Shown piece by piece: positions 16,588 through 25,289 of a stretch of DNA of 64,000 nucleotides. Origin of the DNA: JADHMP01 sp016779985 (GTDB lineage: Bacteria; Bacteroidota; Bacteroidia; Flavobacteriales; Flavobacteriaceae). Each line of letters starts with the position of its first letter. Position 1 is the stretch's first letter. A model generated the notes under the pieces. It was not told the origin of the DNA and did no database searches. It saw nothing but the letters and a program-made list of their open reading frames with translations. The DNA is taken from positions 33,352-97,351 of the forward strand of contig JADHMP010000008.1 in NCBI GenBank assembly GCA_016779985.1. Direction: 5' to 3'. The translations under genes and the position numbers were made by a program.

Positions 16588-17627
16588 ATCGATTTAAGGC
16601 TTTGGCGCTAATGTCCCTTCTTGGTGTTGTAGTGGGTTTATATTTTACAGTTAATTTTTTTAACATTTTTTTGTGGGACAACACCCTTTTTGCTAACAGC
16701 AATCAAATCATTTATATTGATTCGGATGATAATTTTGATTCCCTGGTGGCAGATTTAGGCCCCTATTTAAAATCGAAGGACAACTTTATTACAGCGGCTT
16801 ATAAAAAAGGATACAGTAGTCGAATAAAATCGGGAAAATATCTTCTTTCTCAGGGAATGGGAAATAACGAAATGATCAATTCACTACGTTCTAATGCCCA
16901 AATTGTTAAAGTTACTTTTAACAATCAGGAGCGATTAGAAAACCTTGCAGGGAGAATTGCTAAGCAGATAGAAGCTGATAGTTTGAGCTTGTTGAAAGCC
17001 TTTAAGGAGCCTTCCTTTTGGAAGGATAAGGCTTTTGAAGAGGAAACTTATTTCGCAATGTTTTTACCGAACACTTATAACTTTTATTGGGATGTAAGTC
17101 CAGAAATTTTTAGAGAAAAAATGTGGATCAATTATCAATCCTTTTGGAATGAGGAGCGTCGTCAAAAAGCTAAGAAAATTGGTCTTTCTGCTGAAGAAGT
17201 GATAACATTAGCTTCAATTGTCCAAAAAGAAACCAATAAAAAAGAAGAATATGTAAGGGTGGCTGGGGTCTATTTGAATCGATTGAAAAAAAGAATGAAG
17301 CTTCAGGCTGATCCCACTGTCATTTTTGCACTTAAAAAAAAGTCAAATAATTTTAATCTTGTAATCAAACGTGTTCTTTTAAAAGATTTAAATGTAAAAT
17401 CTCCTTATAACACTTATACAAACTATGGACTTCCACCTGGTCCAATCACTATGCCTGATTTAAATGTTATAGATGCAGTATTAAATGCTGAAAAACACAA
17501 CTATCTGTATTTTGTTGTAAACCCAGAAAAACCTGGATATCATCGTTTTGCAAAAAGCTTGAGAGAACACAACAGTAACAGGAAAAAATATACGCAATGG
17601 CTCAACCGAAAAAGAGTATATCGTTAA
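16584..17627 (+). CDS. mltG: Endolytic murein transglycosylase MltG (YceG-like)
   Basis: Membrane-anchored lytic transglycosylase thought to cut nascent glycan strands and end their elongation. The protein is 347 aa with an N-terminal membrane anchor (about residues 7-27), a LysM-like region (about 45-115) and the YceG catalytic domain. The catalytic Glu lies in LASIVQKETNKKEEY (near residue 217), followed by VAGVYLNRLKKRMKLQADPT and YNTYTNYGLPPGPI. Third gene after dapF and the GNAT gene, with an ATGA overlap. It converges with the RsmI-like gene with a 4-base overlap of ends. Confidence 0.94.
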   Translation: MNRFKALALMSLLGVVVGLYFTVNFFNIFLWDNTLFANSNQIIYIDSDDNFDSLVADLGPYLKSKDNFITAAYKKGYSSRIKSGKYLLSQGMGNNEMINSLRSNAQIVKVTFNNQERLENLAGRIAKQIEADSLSLLKAFKEPSFWKDKAFEEETYFAMFLPNTYNFYWDVSPEIFREKMWINYQSFWNEERRQKAKKIGLSAEEVITLASIVQKETNKKEEYVRVAGVYLNRLKKRMKLQADPTVIFALKKKSNNFNLVIKRVLLKDLNVKSPYNTYTNYGLPPGPITMPDLNVIDAVLNAEKHNYLYFVVNPEKPGYHRFAKSLREHNSNRKKYTQWLNRKRVYR

Positions 17628-18346
17628 ATGGAGTTAATAATAAAAATAGCCGGTTTTTTATGAAGATTTGGTTTACTTTTCTTCCAATCATTTACAGCAG
17701 CGGTTTTGATAAATGAACTCTCCAAGGTTAGGTTGCAGGCAATGCAAAGTTCTGTTTGTGGGTTTAAATTTTTTATCAAATCATTAAATAGTTTTTCATT
17801 TCTGTAGGGGGTTTCAATGAAAATTTGGGATTGATTTTCTTTAAGAGATTTTTTCTCATACAATTTAAGTGCCCTTACTCTCTGATTTTTATCAATAGGT
17901 AAATAGCCATTAAAAGCAAAGTTTTGGCCATTCATCCCAGAGGCCATTAGACCTAATAAAATTGAGGAAGGCCCTACCATTGGCTTGACTTCTATGCCAA
18001 AATGATGAGCCCTTTTGACAATGGTGGCACCAGGATCAGCCACACCCGGACAACCTGCATCTGATAGTAAACCCATAGATATATTCTCTTTTAGCGGATC
18101 TAAATAGGTTTCCATCTCTAGTTGAGTTGTGAATTTATTCAGTAACCAAAAGGTTAGTTTTTCTTGATTTTTTTGTGGTGTAATTTTTTTAATAAAAGCT
18201 CGTGCGTTTTTTTCATTTTCAACAATGTAATGATCTAATTCCTCAATTTTTTTTTTAATTGTTAGTGGTAAAACTTCAAGAGGGGGATTTTCTCCTAAGG
18301 GAGTTGGAATTAAATAAAGTGTGCCTTGAGGTTGGGTAGATTTCAT
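17624..18346 (-). CDS. RsmI-like SAM-dependent (tetrapyrrole-methylase fold) methyltransferase
   Basis: A 240-aa protein of the tetrapyrrole-methylase fold. The start TLYLIPTPLGE and the motif GLLSDAGCPGVADPGATIV belong to the RsmI group that 2'-O-methylates C1402 of 16S rRNA, with the late motif QIFIETPYRNEKLF. It differs from classical RsmI: the family start GNLxD is replaced by GENPPLEVLP, and the EDTR block becomes VENEKNARAFIKK. Bacteroidota commonly carry this divergent form in addition to a normal RsmI, and its target is not established. Co-transcribed with the upstream PTP-like gene (4-base overlap) and dnaA. Confidence 0.85.
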   Translation of the reverse strand: MKSTQPQGTLYLIPTPLGENPPLEVLPLTIKKKIEELDHYIVENEKNARAFIKKITPQKNQEKLTFWLLNKFTTQLEMETYLDPLKENISMGLLSDAGCPGVADPGATIVKRAHHFGIEVKPMVGPSSILLGLMASGMNGQNFAFNGYLPIDKNQRVRALKLYEKKSLKENQSQIFIETPYRNEKLFNDLIKNLNPQTELCIACNLTLESSFIKTAAVNDWKKSKPNLHKKPAIFIINSI

Positions 18347-18789
18347 TGAAGGAATTTCTTGAGTTGTTTACTACAAGCTTCCTCCAAGATATGGAAAACA
18401 TTTAAAAAGTCAGATTCATCACCATAATATGGGTCTGGAACTTCCTCCTCATTTTCTCTTAGGTAATGGATTTTAGATCTTTCCAAACTATTTTCTGCCA
18501 GTTGAGATAAATAAGTATAGTTTTTTTTATCCATTACAAAAATGTAAGTAAATTCTTTAAAATCAGATTTACAAAAGCCACGTGCTCGATGAGAAGATAA
18601 GTTAATCCCAAATTTTTTTGCTACGGCAATACTCCTTGGATCAGCGGGTTTGTTTTCATGAAAATTTGCCGTTCCTGCTGAATCAATCTCAATTTTCAAA
18701 TGTTTCGTTTTGTTTCTCAAGATGACTTTGGCCAAAGGAGAACTACAAATGTTCCCCAAACAGACCATAAGCACCTTATTAGGTTTCAA
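18343..18789 (-). CDS. Low-molecular-weight protein tyrosine phosphatase-like protein, catalytic Arg replaced
   Basis: A 148-aa member of the low-molecular-weight phosphotyrosine phosphatase family. The phosphate loop should read C-x5-R-S. Here residues 10-17 are CLGNICSS, so the nucleophile Cys10 is kept but the phosphate-binding Arg16 is Ser (codon AGT at 18744-18742). The general-acid segment DPYYGDESDF and the usual SSHRAR substrate block are present. Loss of the Arg should severely reduce phosphatase activity, so a binding or regulatory role, or decay, is possible. It lies between dnaA and the RsmI-like gene in one leftward unit. The family call is safe; activity is doubtful. Confidence 0.88.
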   Translation of the reverse strand: MKPNKVLMVCLGNICSSPLAKVILRNKTKHLKIEIDSAGTANFHENKPADPRSIAVAKKFGINLSSHRARGFCKSDFKEFTYIFVMDKKNYTYLSQLAENSLERSKIHYLRENEEEVPDPYYGDESDFLNVFHILEEACSKQLKKFLQ

Positions 18790-18799
18790 AAAGAAAAAA

Positions 18800-20227
18800 T
18801 TAAAGGGTTAATTTCTGACTTAAATCTTCTACGTATTTACGAAATTGTTTGTCTGTAAAGCTTAGATTATCAACTGTTTTACAGGCGTGAAGCACTGTGG
18901 CATGGTCTCGTTTGCCAATTTGATTTCCAATGCTGGCTAAAGAGGCTTTGGTGTACTTTTTAGCAAAATACATGGCTAGCTGACGGGCCTGAACAATGTG
19001 TCTCCTTCTTGTTTTGGATTGTAAAGTATTCACATCCATTTGAAAATATTCTGAAACTATTTTTTGGATGTAGTCTATAGAAACTTCACGTTTGGTGTTT
19101 TTGACAAATTTTTGAACAATATTCGTGGCTAATTCAATAGTCACGTCAGCTTTATTAAAGGAAGATTGAGCAATTAGTGAAATGATGGCTCCCTCAAGTT
19201 CTCTGACATTTGTTTTTATATTTTTAGCTACATATTCAACAATTTCATCCTCAATAGAAACTCCGTCGCGATAGAGTTTATTTTTTAAAATAGAAATACG
19301 TGTTTCTAAATCGGGCACTTGCAACTCTGCAGACAATCCCCATTTAAATCGTGACAACAAACGTTGTTCTATGTCTTGCATATCAACAGGAGCCTTGTCT
19401 GAAGTCAAAATGACCTGTTTTCCATTTTGGTGAAGGTGATTAAATATGTGAAAGAAAACATCTTGGGTGCCCGCTTTACCAGAAAGAAATTGTACATCAT
19501 CAATTAAAAGAACATCCAATAATTGATAAAAATGAATAAAGTCATTTCTAGTATTTTTTTTGACCGACTCGATATATTGTTGAGTGAATTTTTCTGCCGC
19601 TATGTATAAAACTGTTTTATCAGGATGCTTTTCTTTTATTTCTACTCCTATTGCGTGCGCTAAATGGGTTTTCCCCAGACCTACACCTCCAAAAATGAGT
19701 AGTGGATTGAAAGAAGTTCCACCAGGCTTGAGAGCAACTGCCAAAGCAGCTGATCTTGCCAAACGATTTGAATCGCCCTCTAAAAAATTATCAAAATTAT
19801 AATTTGGATTGAGTTGTGATTCTATTTGTAGATTCTTAATCCCTGGAATAACAAAAGGATTTTTTAATTCACCATTAGAGGAATTTAGAGGAGCATCTAC
19901 TTGTTGAAGCACCATTTGGGGTCTATTATTACTAGGAATACTCTCCGTAAATGGCGTTCGATTACCATAGGTGTTTTCCATTTTAATGATGTATACCAGT
20001 CTTGCATCATTTCCCATTTCACGAAGCAGGCACGATTTGAGCAATTTCACATAATGCTCTTCTAACCATTCATAAAAAAATTTGCTGGGAACTTGTATGC
20101 TTAACACCTTATTTTCCAATTTTACGGGAACTATGGGCTCAAACCAAGTTTTGTAGGCTTGATCTTGTATATTGTCCTTAATATAGACCAAACAATTTTC
20201 CCATACCGACTGGGCAGATGCGCTCAT
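18800..20227 (-). CDS. dnaA: Chromosomal replication initiator protein DnaA
   Basis: Binds origin DNA boxes and melts the origin; 475 aa. Domain I (about 1-80, VYIKDNIQDQAYKTWFEP), a variable domain II, AAA+ domain III with Walker A FGGVGLGKTHLAHAIG and Walker B LLIDDVQFLSG, and C-terminal domain IV with the box-binding signature ASIGNQIGKRDHATVLHACK. The sequence is close to flavobacterial DnaA from memory. It heads a leftward group with the PTP-like and RsmI-like genes. The 524-base gene-free stretch upstream is discussed separately. Confidence 0.98.
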   Translation of the reverse strand: MSASAQSVWENCLVYIKDNIQDQAYKTWFEPIVPVKLENKVLSIQVPSKFFYEWLEEHYVKLLKSCLLREMGNDARLVYIIKMENTYGNRTPFTESIPSNNRPQMVLQQVDAPLNSSNGELKNPFVIPGIKNLQIESQLNPNYNFDNFLEGDSNRLARSAALAVALKPGGTSFNPLLIFGGVGLGKTHLAHAIGVEIKEKHPDKTVLYIAAEKFTQQYIESVKKNTRNDFIHFYQLLDVLLIDDVQFLSGKAGTQDVFFHIFNHLHQNGKQVILTSDKAPVDMQDIEQRLLSRFKWGLSAELQVPDLETRISILKNKLYRDGVSIEDEIVEYVAKNIKTNVRELEGAIISLIAQSSFNKADVTIELATNIVQKFVKNTKREVSIDYIQKIVSEYFQMDVNTLQSKTRRRHIVQARQLAMYFAKKYTKASLASIGNQIGKRDHATVLHACKTVDNLSFTDKQFRKYVEDLSQKLTL

Positions 20228-20751
20228 AAATTAGGTTCTCTTCGTTTTTAAATTAGTAAACGGGCTGTCTTAACAACTACCTCAACAAATATGCTTTAAA
20301 ATTTTATTAAAAAAAATGATTTTGGGGTTGAATTTTAAGTTTTTTTTTATCAAATTATAAGAGGCACAAAATATAAGGTGTTTCTAAGATTCTTACACAA
20401 ATTTATCTTATTTATTTTTCAATTTATATTTTGTGTCGCTATTTCTATTTTTATATAAAAAAAATACCATGTGCTCTATAATTTTCATAAAATATTGTCT
20501 TTCAATAGTTTAATTATAATATTAGGTCAATGTATAGTCAAATTTAAAAATGTATAAATGAAAATCAAAATCCTTAGTCCTTGATAATGAGCAACTAAGA
20601 AAATACACAGAAAGTGTAACTTTTTTAATTAATAAATTTTGAGAATAGATCAAAATAACCATGTTGAAAAACTAAAAAAGATCCTTAGTAAAGCATTCAG
20701 AAAGATTTTAATATAATTCTCTAAGGAATATGAATAATTCAAGGGTTGTTA
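20228..20751. other. Gene-free AT-rich region upstream of dnaA; candidate origin or regulatory region
   Basis: This 524-base gap lies between dnaA and ribD, both leftward. It is markedly AT-rich and holds no convincing reading frame. I searched by eye for the DnaA box TTATNCACA on both strands and found only matches with two mismatches (TCTTACACA near 20391, AAATACACA near 20602). It contains a perfect 12-bp inverted repeat (20365-20376 and 20424-20435). Adjacency to dnaA makes an origin possible, but the lack of good boxes and of a gene-strand switch argues against certainty. It must at least carry the dnaA promoter. Confidence 0.35.
20365..20435. repeat. 12-bp perfect inverted repeat with 47-base spacer upstream of dnaA
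   Basis: CACAAAATATAA at 20365-20376 is the exact reverse complement of TTATATTTTGTG at 20424-20435. The arms are AT-rich, so chance is not negligible, but they are the most ordered structure in the dnaA-ribD gap, about 140-210 bases before the dnaA start. Confidence 0.5.
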
Positions 20752-21819
20752 CTAGTGATTAGCAAAATAATAATACAGATAATCTTGGTCTAGAACTTCT
20801 TTTTTAGTGACAATATGGTTCACTTTTGGTGCAGCAATTCCCTCCTCAATTTTTTTAGGATTTTCTAATACTCTGATTTCGTCCCATAGGTTTTCGGAGA
20901 GAAAATGATTAAATGTTCTAGCTCCTCCTTCTACCATAATTGACTGAATATTTTTTTTATACAGTGTTTCTAGGATGGTTTCGGTTGTGTTAAAGTTGGT
21001 TTCTAAATACTCTTTTTGTTTGAAGCGATCCTTGACTTTCATACGGCTCAAAAGATAACTATGAAAACCATCTGACATTATTTTTGAATCTTTAGGAATT
21101 CTATTGTTTGGATCAATAACAAATCGGGAGGGATGATTTCCTGTCCAATGTCTTGTTGTTAAAGATGGATTGTCATCAATTACTGTTTGAACACCAACTA
21201 AAATAGCATTTTCTTCACTTCTCCATTGGTGTGCTCTCTGTTGAGCAAGTTTTCCAGTGATCCAGAAAATAGATCCTTTCTCTTTAATTTTTGGGCTAAT
21301 AAATTGATCTTTTGTTTGAGCCCATTTTAAAATAATATAAGGCCGTTGTTTTTGATGAAAGGTATAAAACCTTCTATTTAAAAAATCTGCCTCTACTCTA
21401 AGCATACCCACCTTAACTTCACATTTTGACTCCCTGAGCTTTTCTATTCCTTTTCCAGCAACCCTTTTGTCTGGGTCTTGTGAAGCAATCACTACACGTG
21501 GAATTTTATGTTTTAGAATCAAGTCAACACAAGGAGGTGTTTTTCCAAAATGGGCACAGGGTTCCAAGTTGATATAAATTGTAGAATGTTTTAGTAACGA
21601 TTTATCTTTCACGTTTTTTATAGCCAAAACTTCTGCATGAGCTGTCCCACCTTTTTTGTGCCATCCTTCTCCTATTATATCTCCCTTATAGACAATCACA
21701 CAACCTACCAGTGGATTAGGGTAGGTTAGACCCAAACCCTTTTGAGCAAGAAACAAACAGCGCCGCATATATTGACTGTCTTCTAAGCTACTTTGTTCGG
21801 TAATTAAATTGTGACTCAT
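20752..21819 (-). CDS. ribD: Bifunctional riboflavin biosynthesis deaminase/reductase RibD
   Basis: Catalyses deamination of the pyrimidine intermediate and reduction of its ribosyl side chain in riboflavin synthesis. The protein is 355 aa. The N-terminal cytidine-deaminase-like domain has zinc ligands in TAHAEVLAIKN (HAE) and NLEPCAHFGKTPPCVD (PCxxxGxxPPC); the C-terminal reductase domain (about 150-350) carries RSEENAILVGVQTVIDDNP and VEGGARTFNHFL. No FMN riboswitch is evident upstream: the start faces the divergent GNAT gene with only about 50 bases between. Length is normal. Confidence 0.95.
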   Translation of the reverse strand: MSHNLITEQSSLEDSQYMRRCLFLAQKGLGLTYPNPLVGCVIVYKGDIIGEGWHKKGGTAHAEVLAIKNVKDKSLLKHSTIYINLEPCAHFGKTPPCVDLILKHKIPRVVIASQDPDKRVAGKGIEKLRESKCEVKVGMLRVEADFLNRRFYTFHQKQRPYIILKWAQTKDQFISPKIKEKGSIFWITGKLAQQRAHQWRSEENAILVGVQTVIDDNPSLTTRHWTGNHPSRFVIDPNNRIPKDSKIMSDGFHSYLLSRMKVKDRFKQKEYLETNFNTTETILETLYKKNIQSIMVEGGARTFNHFLSENLWDEIRVLENPKKIEEGIAAPKVNHIVTKKEVLDQDYLYYYFANH

Positions 21820-21870
21820 TTGTTTTGCGGGAACTTTTTGAAAAGGTAAATTTAGCTAAAATTCACGTTG

Positions 21871-22347
21871 ATGAAAGTTCGACCCATTTGTGCTTCAGAT
21901 AATAAACCCTTGTCTCAAGTTTTACGCACAGTGCTGCTTGAAATGGGAGTACCAAAGATTGGAACTGCATATGCTGACCCCGAGCTAGACAAACTTTTTG
22001 AAACCTACCAAAATGAAAATATGCACTATTATGTGCTGGAACATAAGCAAAAACTATTGGGAGGAGCTGGAATTGCTCCTTTGCCTGCGGCTCACAAATT
22101 TATATGTGAATTGCAAAAAATGTATTTTCTGCCTGAGGCTAGGGGAAAAGGATGGGGTTCAGAAATGATGAATGTTTGTTTACAATTTGCTAAATCAAGA
22201 CAATTTAAACAGTGTTATATAGAAACCATGCCTAATATGAAAGGAGCACAAGCTCTTTATCAACGTTTTGGGTTTGAATATTTAGAGGCTCCGTTAGGTA
22301 ATACGGGACATTTTTCATGTTCGGTTTGGATGTTAAAGCAATTATGA
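21871..22347 (+). CDS. GNAT-family N-acetyltransferase
   Basis: A 158-aa acetyltransferase with motif A at MYFLPEARGKGWGSEMM (about residues 88-104; R-G-K-G-W-G is the acetyl-CoA loop) and GAQALYQRFGFEYLE as motif B. ATG 21871 is preferred to the TTG three bases before it. A TAAATTTA (21847-21854) resembles a -7 element. Its stop overlaps the prmC start in an ATGA, so it leads a GNAT-prmC-ligA operon. An acetyltransferase beside prmC, which modifies release factors, is suggestive of protein modification, but no substrate can be inferred. Confidence 0.85.
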   Translation: MKVRPICASDNKPLSQVLRTVLLEMGVPKIGTAYADPELDKLFETYQNENMHYYVLEHKQKLLGGAGIAPLPAAHKFICELQKMYFLPEARGKGWGSEMMNVCLQFAKSRQFKQCYIETMPNMKGAQALYQRFGFEYLEAPLGNTGHFSCSVWMLKQL

Positions 22348-23195
22348 AGACACTCATAGGAAGCTATAACAATTATCAAAGTGAACTGAAATCTATTTTT
22401 TCGAAAAGAGAAATTGACTTTTATTTTAAAATTCTTTTAGATTATTTTTTTAAATGGGACGCAACGTTTTTGGGGCTTAATCCTAATCATGAGTTGAAAA
22501 TCAATCAGCACGCACTGTTAAAAGAAGCGCTATTGCAACTGAAAGAGCAACAGCCCATTCAACAAATTGTTCAACAGGCTCACTTTAGAAACTTACAAAT
22601 AAAAGTGAATCGTTCTGTATTAATTCCTAGACCAGAAACAGAAGAATTAATAGATTGGATTCATGAAGATTATGCAAGTATTACAAAGTCAAAAAAAGTT
22701 CTCGACGTAGGAACAGGCTCCGGCTGTATTGCTATTTCACTTGCCCTAGAAAATAAAAATTTTAACCTTGAAGCGTTGGATGTTAGTCATGAGGCACTTG
22801 AAACGGCAAGAGAAAATGCAAAAAACTGTGGCCTAGATATTCATTTCTATCAACACAATATTTTAAAAGATGAATTAAAAATTTCTTTTGATCTTATAGT
22901 TTCAAACCCTCCCTATCTCAGTCCTCATGAGAAGGAATATATGGAAACTAAAGTACTGCAATACGAACCACATCTAGCGTTGTTTACACCTCTTGATGAT
23001 CCGCTTATTTTCTATCGAGCTATTCTTAACCACTCGACCAAATATCTAAAACCAAAAGGGAGAATCTATTTTGAAATAAATCCTATTTTTTTTGAAGAAT
23101 TAATTACATTAATTAAAACATACGCCCTTTTCATAATTTCAATACGAAAAGATATTTTTGGAAAAAAAAGGATCTTGCGACTAATTAAAAAATGA
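22344..23195 (+). CDS. prmC: Peptide chain release factor N5-glutamine methyltransferase
   Basis: Methylates the Gln of the GGQ motif of RF1 and RF2. The protein is 283 aa with an N-terminal helical domain and a Rossmann methylase domain: PETEELIDWI, motif I VLDVGTGSGCIAISLA and the catalytic NPPY in LIVSNPPYLSPHE. Start at ATG 22344, within the ATGA of the preceding gene's stop; an in-frame ATG at 22317 would overlap that gene by 31 bases and adds residues foreign to the family. ligA follows with another 4-base overlap. Confidence 0.94.
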   Translation: MKTLIGSYNNYQSELKSIFSKREIDFYFKILLDYFFKWDATFLGLNPNHELKINQHALLKEALLQLKEQQPIQQIVQQAHFRNLQIKVNRSVLIPRPETEELIDWIHEDYASITKSKKVLDVGTGSGCIAISLALENKNFNLEALDVSHEALETARENAKNCGLDIHFYQHNILKDELKISFDLIVSNPPYLSPHEKEYMETKVLQYEPHLALFTPLDDPLIFYRAILNHSTKYLKPKGRIYFEINPIFFEELITLIKTYALFIISIRKDIFGKKRILRLIKK

Positions 23196-25198
23196 ATCAA
23201 CACGAAATTTTTGAACAAATAAAACTATTAAGAGCAGAATTACATCGGCACAATTATAATTATTATATCCTTGATAGTCCTGAAATCAGTGATTATGAGT
23301 TTGATCAAAAGATGAAAAAACTTCAAGATTTAGAGGCTAAATATCCAGACGCTGTTGACCCCAATTCACCCACCCAGAGAGTAGGTGGTAGTGTCACCAA
23401 AGAATTTGAAACGGTGGTGCACAACCAACCAATGTACTCACTTTCAAACACCTATTCAATTGAAGAAATTAAAGATTGGATAGATCGCATAAAGAAGCGA
23501 ATAGGTGAAGTGTCAATGTCATTTACATGTGAGTTGAAATTTGATGGTGCCTCAATAAATCTGACATATAAGAATGGTAAACTTACTAGAGCAGCTACAA
23601 GAGGGGATGGAGTGCAAGGGGATGACGTTACTCAAAATATTAAGACATTACCAACAGTGCCATTAGAATTGCGTGGAGATTTTCCCGATTTTTTTGAAAT
23701 CCGTGGAGAAGTAGTATTGCCTTGGCACGCTTTTAATTTGCTGAATAAAGAAAAGGAAGCTTTAGGCGAACCAACTTACAAGAATCCGCGAAACACTGCT
23801 TCTGGGAGTTTGAAACTCCAAGACAGTGCACTGGTTGCCAAGCGGGGACTTGAGTGTTACAGTTATGCAATAGCTGGAAAGGGCTTAACTTTTAATACTC
23901 AATTTGAAGTTTTAAAAAAAGCTCGTTCATGGGGGTTTATGGTCCCTCAGTCAGCTAAGCAATGCCATTCACAAAAAGAAATTTTTGATTTTTTAGCCTA
24001 TTGGGATATACAAAGAGCACAACTTCCATATGAAATTGATGGAGTGGTTATAAAAGTAAATGAATTAGATTTTCAAGATCAATTAGGTTATACTGCAAAA
24101 TCACCACGTTGGGCTATAGCCTATAAATTTCAAGCAGAACAAGTCTCAACAACTTTATTAGAAGTTCAATATCAAGTGGGGAGAACAGGGGCAATCACCC
24201 CTGTTGCATCTTTAGAACCAATTCAAATCTCAGGAACTACAGTAAGGCGAGCCTCATTACACAACGCAGACCAAATTGAAAAATTAGATTTGCGCTTGGG
24301 TGACAACGTTTTTGTAGAAAAAGGGGGAGAAATAATTCCAAAAATTATTGGAGTGGCATCCCAACAAAGAGGCCGTGAAGAAGCAAAAGTTCAATTCATA
24401 AAAAATTGTCCAGAATGTGGGAGTTGGCTGATTAGGGAAAAAGGTGAAGCGCAACACTATTGTCCAAATAAAAACGGTTGTACCCCCCAATTAATTGGAC
24501 GTATCCAACATTTTATTTCGAGAAAAGCGATGGACATCAGTGGTATTGGTGCTGAAACAGTAGTTCAACTGTTTGAAGCTGGGCTTATTAGAGATAGTGC
24601 AGATTTATATAATTTAACATTAAACGATTTAATTGGACTTGAGCGCATGGCCCAAAAATCAGCTCAAAATCTTGTTGATGGTGTAGCCCAATCTAAAAAA
24701 CAACCCTTTCCAAAAGTTCTTTTTGCTCTCGGAATTCGCTATGTGGGTGAGACAGTTGCTAAAAAATTAGCGAAACAGTTCAAATCAATGGATGCCCTTG
24801 CAAATGCTTCAGAGGAAAGCTTGTTACAAACAGAAGAAATAGGCGATCGAATTGCAGCTAGTTTGCAGTCGTTTTTTAAAGATCCTCATCATAAAGAATA
24901 TATAAAAAGATTAGAAGCATCTGGTTTGAATTTTGATCAAAAAGAAACCGCTGCTTCATTGCCACAAATATTGGCTGGAAAAAGGATTGTTATTTCAGGT
25001 GTTTTTGAACAGTTTTCTAGAAAGGAATTAGGTGAAAAGATCGAATCTCTTGGTGGTATTTTAGTAGGGTCTATTTCTGCTAAAACAGATTATCTTGTGG
25101 CTGGAGAGAATATGGGCCCTTCAAAAAGAGCAAAAGCAGACCGACTCAAAATTACTATTTTGAATGAAAAAGCTTTTTTAGAACTTATCGGACCCTAA
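23192..25198 (+). CDS. ligA: NAD-dependent DNA ligase
   Basis: Seals nicks in replication and repair using NAD. The protein is 668 aa, normal for LigA. Order: Ia domain (about 1-70), adenylation domain with the KxDG active site in CELKFDGASI (near residue 115), OB fold (about 315-395), four-Cys zinc finger (CPECGSW then HYCPNKNGC, about 408-430), helix-hairpin-helix repeats (about 440-580) and a C-terminal BRCT domain (about 590-668, IVISGVFEQFSRKEL). Third gene of the GNAT-prmC-ligA operon. Confidence 0.97.
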   Translation: MNQHEIFEQIKLLRAELHRHNYNYYILDSPEISDYEFDQKMKKLQDLEAKYPDAVDPNSPTQRVGGSVTKEFETVVHNQPMYSLSNTYSIEEIKDWIDRIKKRIGEVSMSFTCELKFDGASINLTYKNGKLTRAATRGDGVQGDDVTQNIKTLPTVPLELRGDFPDFFEIRGEVVLPWHAFNLLNKEKEALGEPTYKNPRNTASGSLKLQDSALVAKRGLECYSYAIAGKGLTFNTQFEVLKKARSWGFMVPQSAKQCHSQKEIFDFLAYWDIQRAQLPYEIDGVVIKVNELDFQDQLGYTAKSPRWAIAYKFQAEQVSTTLLEVQYQVGRTGAITPVASLEPIQISGTTVRRASLHNADQIEKLDLRLGDNVFVEKGGEIIPKIIGVASQQRGREEAKVQFIKNCPECGSWLIREKGEAQHYCPNKNGCTPQLIGRIQHFISRKAMDISGIGAETVVQLFEAGLIRDSADLYNLTLNDLIGLERMAQKSAQNLVDGVAQSKKQPFPKVLFALGIRYVGETVAKKLAKQFKSMDALANASEESLLQTEEIGDRIAASLQSFFKDPHHKEYIKRLEASGLNFDQKETAASLPQILAGKRIVISGVFEQFSRKELGEKIESLGGILVGSISAKTDYLVAGENMGPSKRAKADRLKITILNEKAFLELIGP

Positions 25199-25273
25199 AT
25201 CTGTTATATTTACAACAATCTGTGTTAATTTATTAGTAGATCTAAAAAAGTTAGACAGACCCTGTAGAAGGTT

Positions 25274-25281
25274 TAATTTTG
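25274..25281 (+). promoter_or_regulatory. Predicted -7 promoter element (TAATTTTG) for the 25290-26707 operon
   Basis: Exact TAnnTTTG ending 8 bases before the ATG at 25290, implying a very short or absent leader. It follows a 91-base gap after ligA with no recognisable terminator. Confidence 0.45.
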
Positions 25282-25289
25282 GCATTTAA

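Noticed and set aside
20752..21870. FMN riboswitch at ribD
   Set aside because: The gap between ribD and the divergent GNAT gene is about 50 bases, too short, and shows none of the conserved FMN-element blocks.
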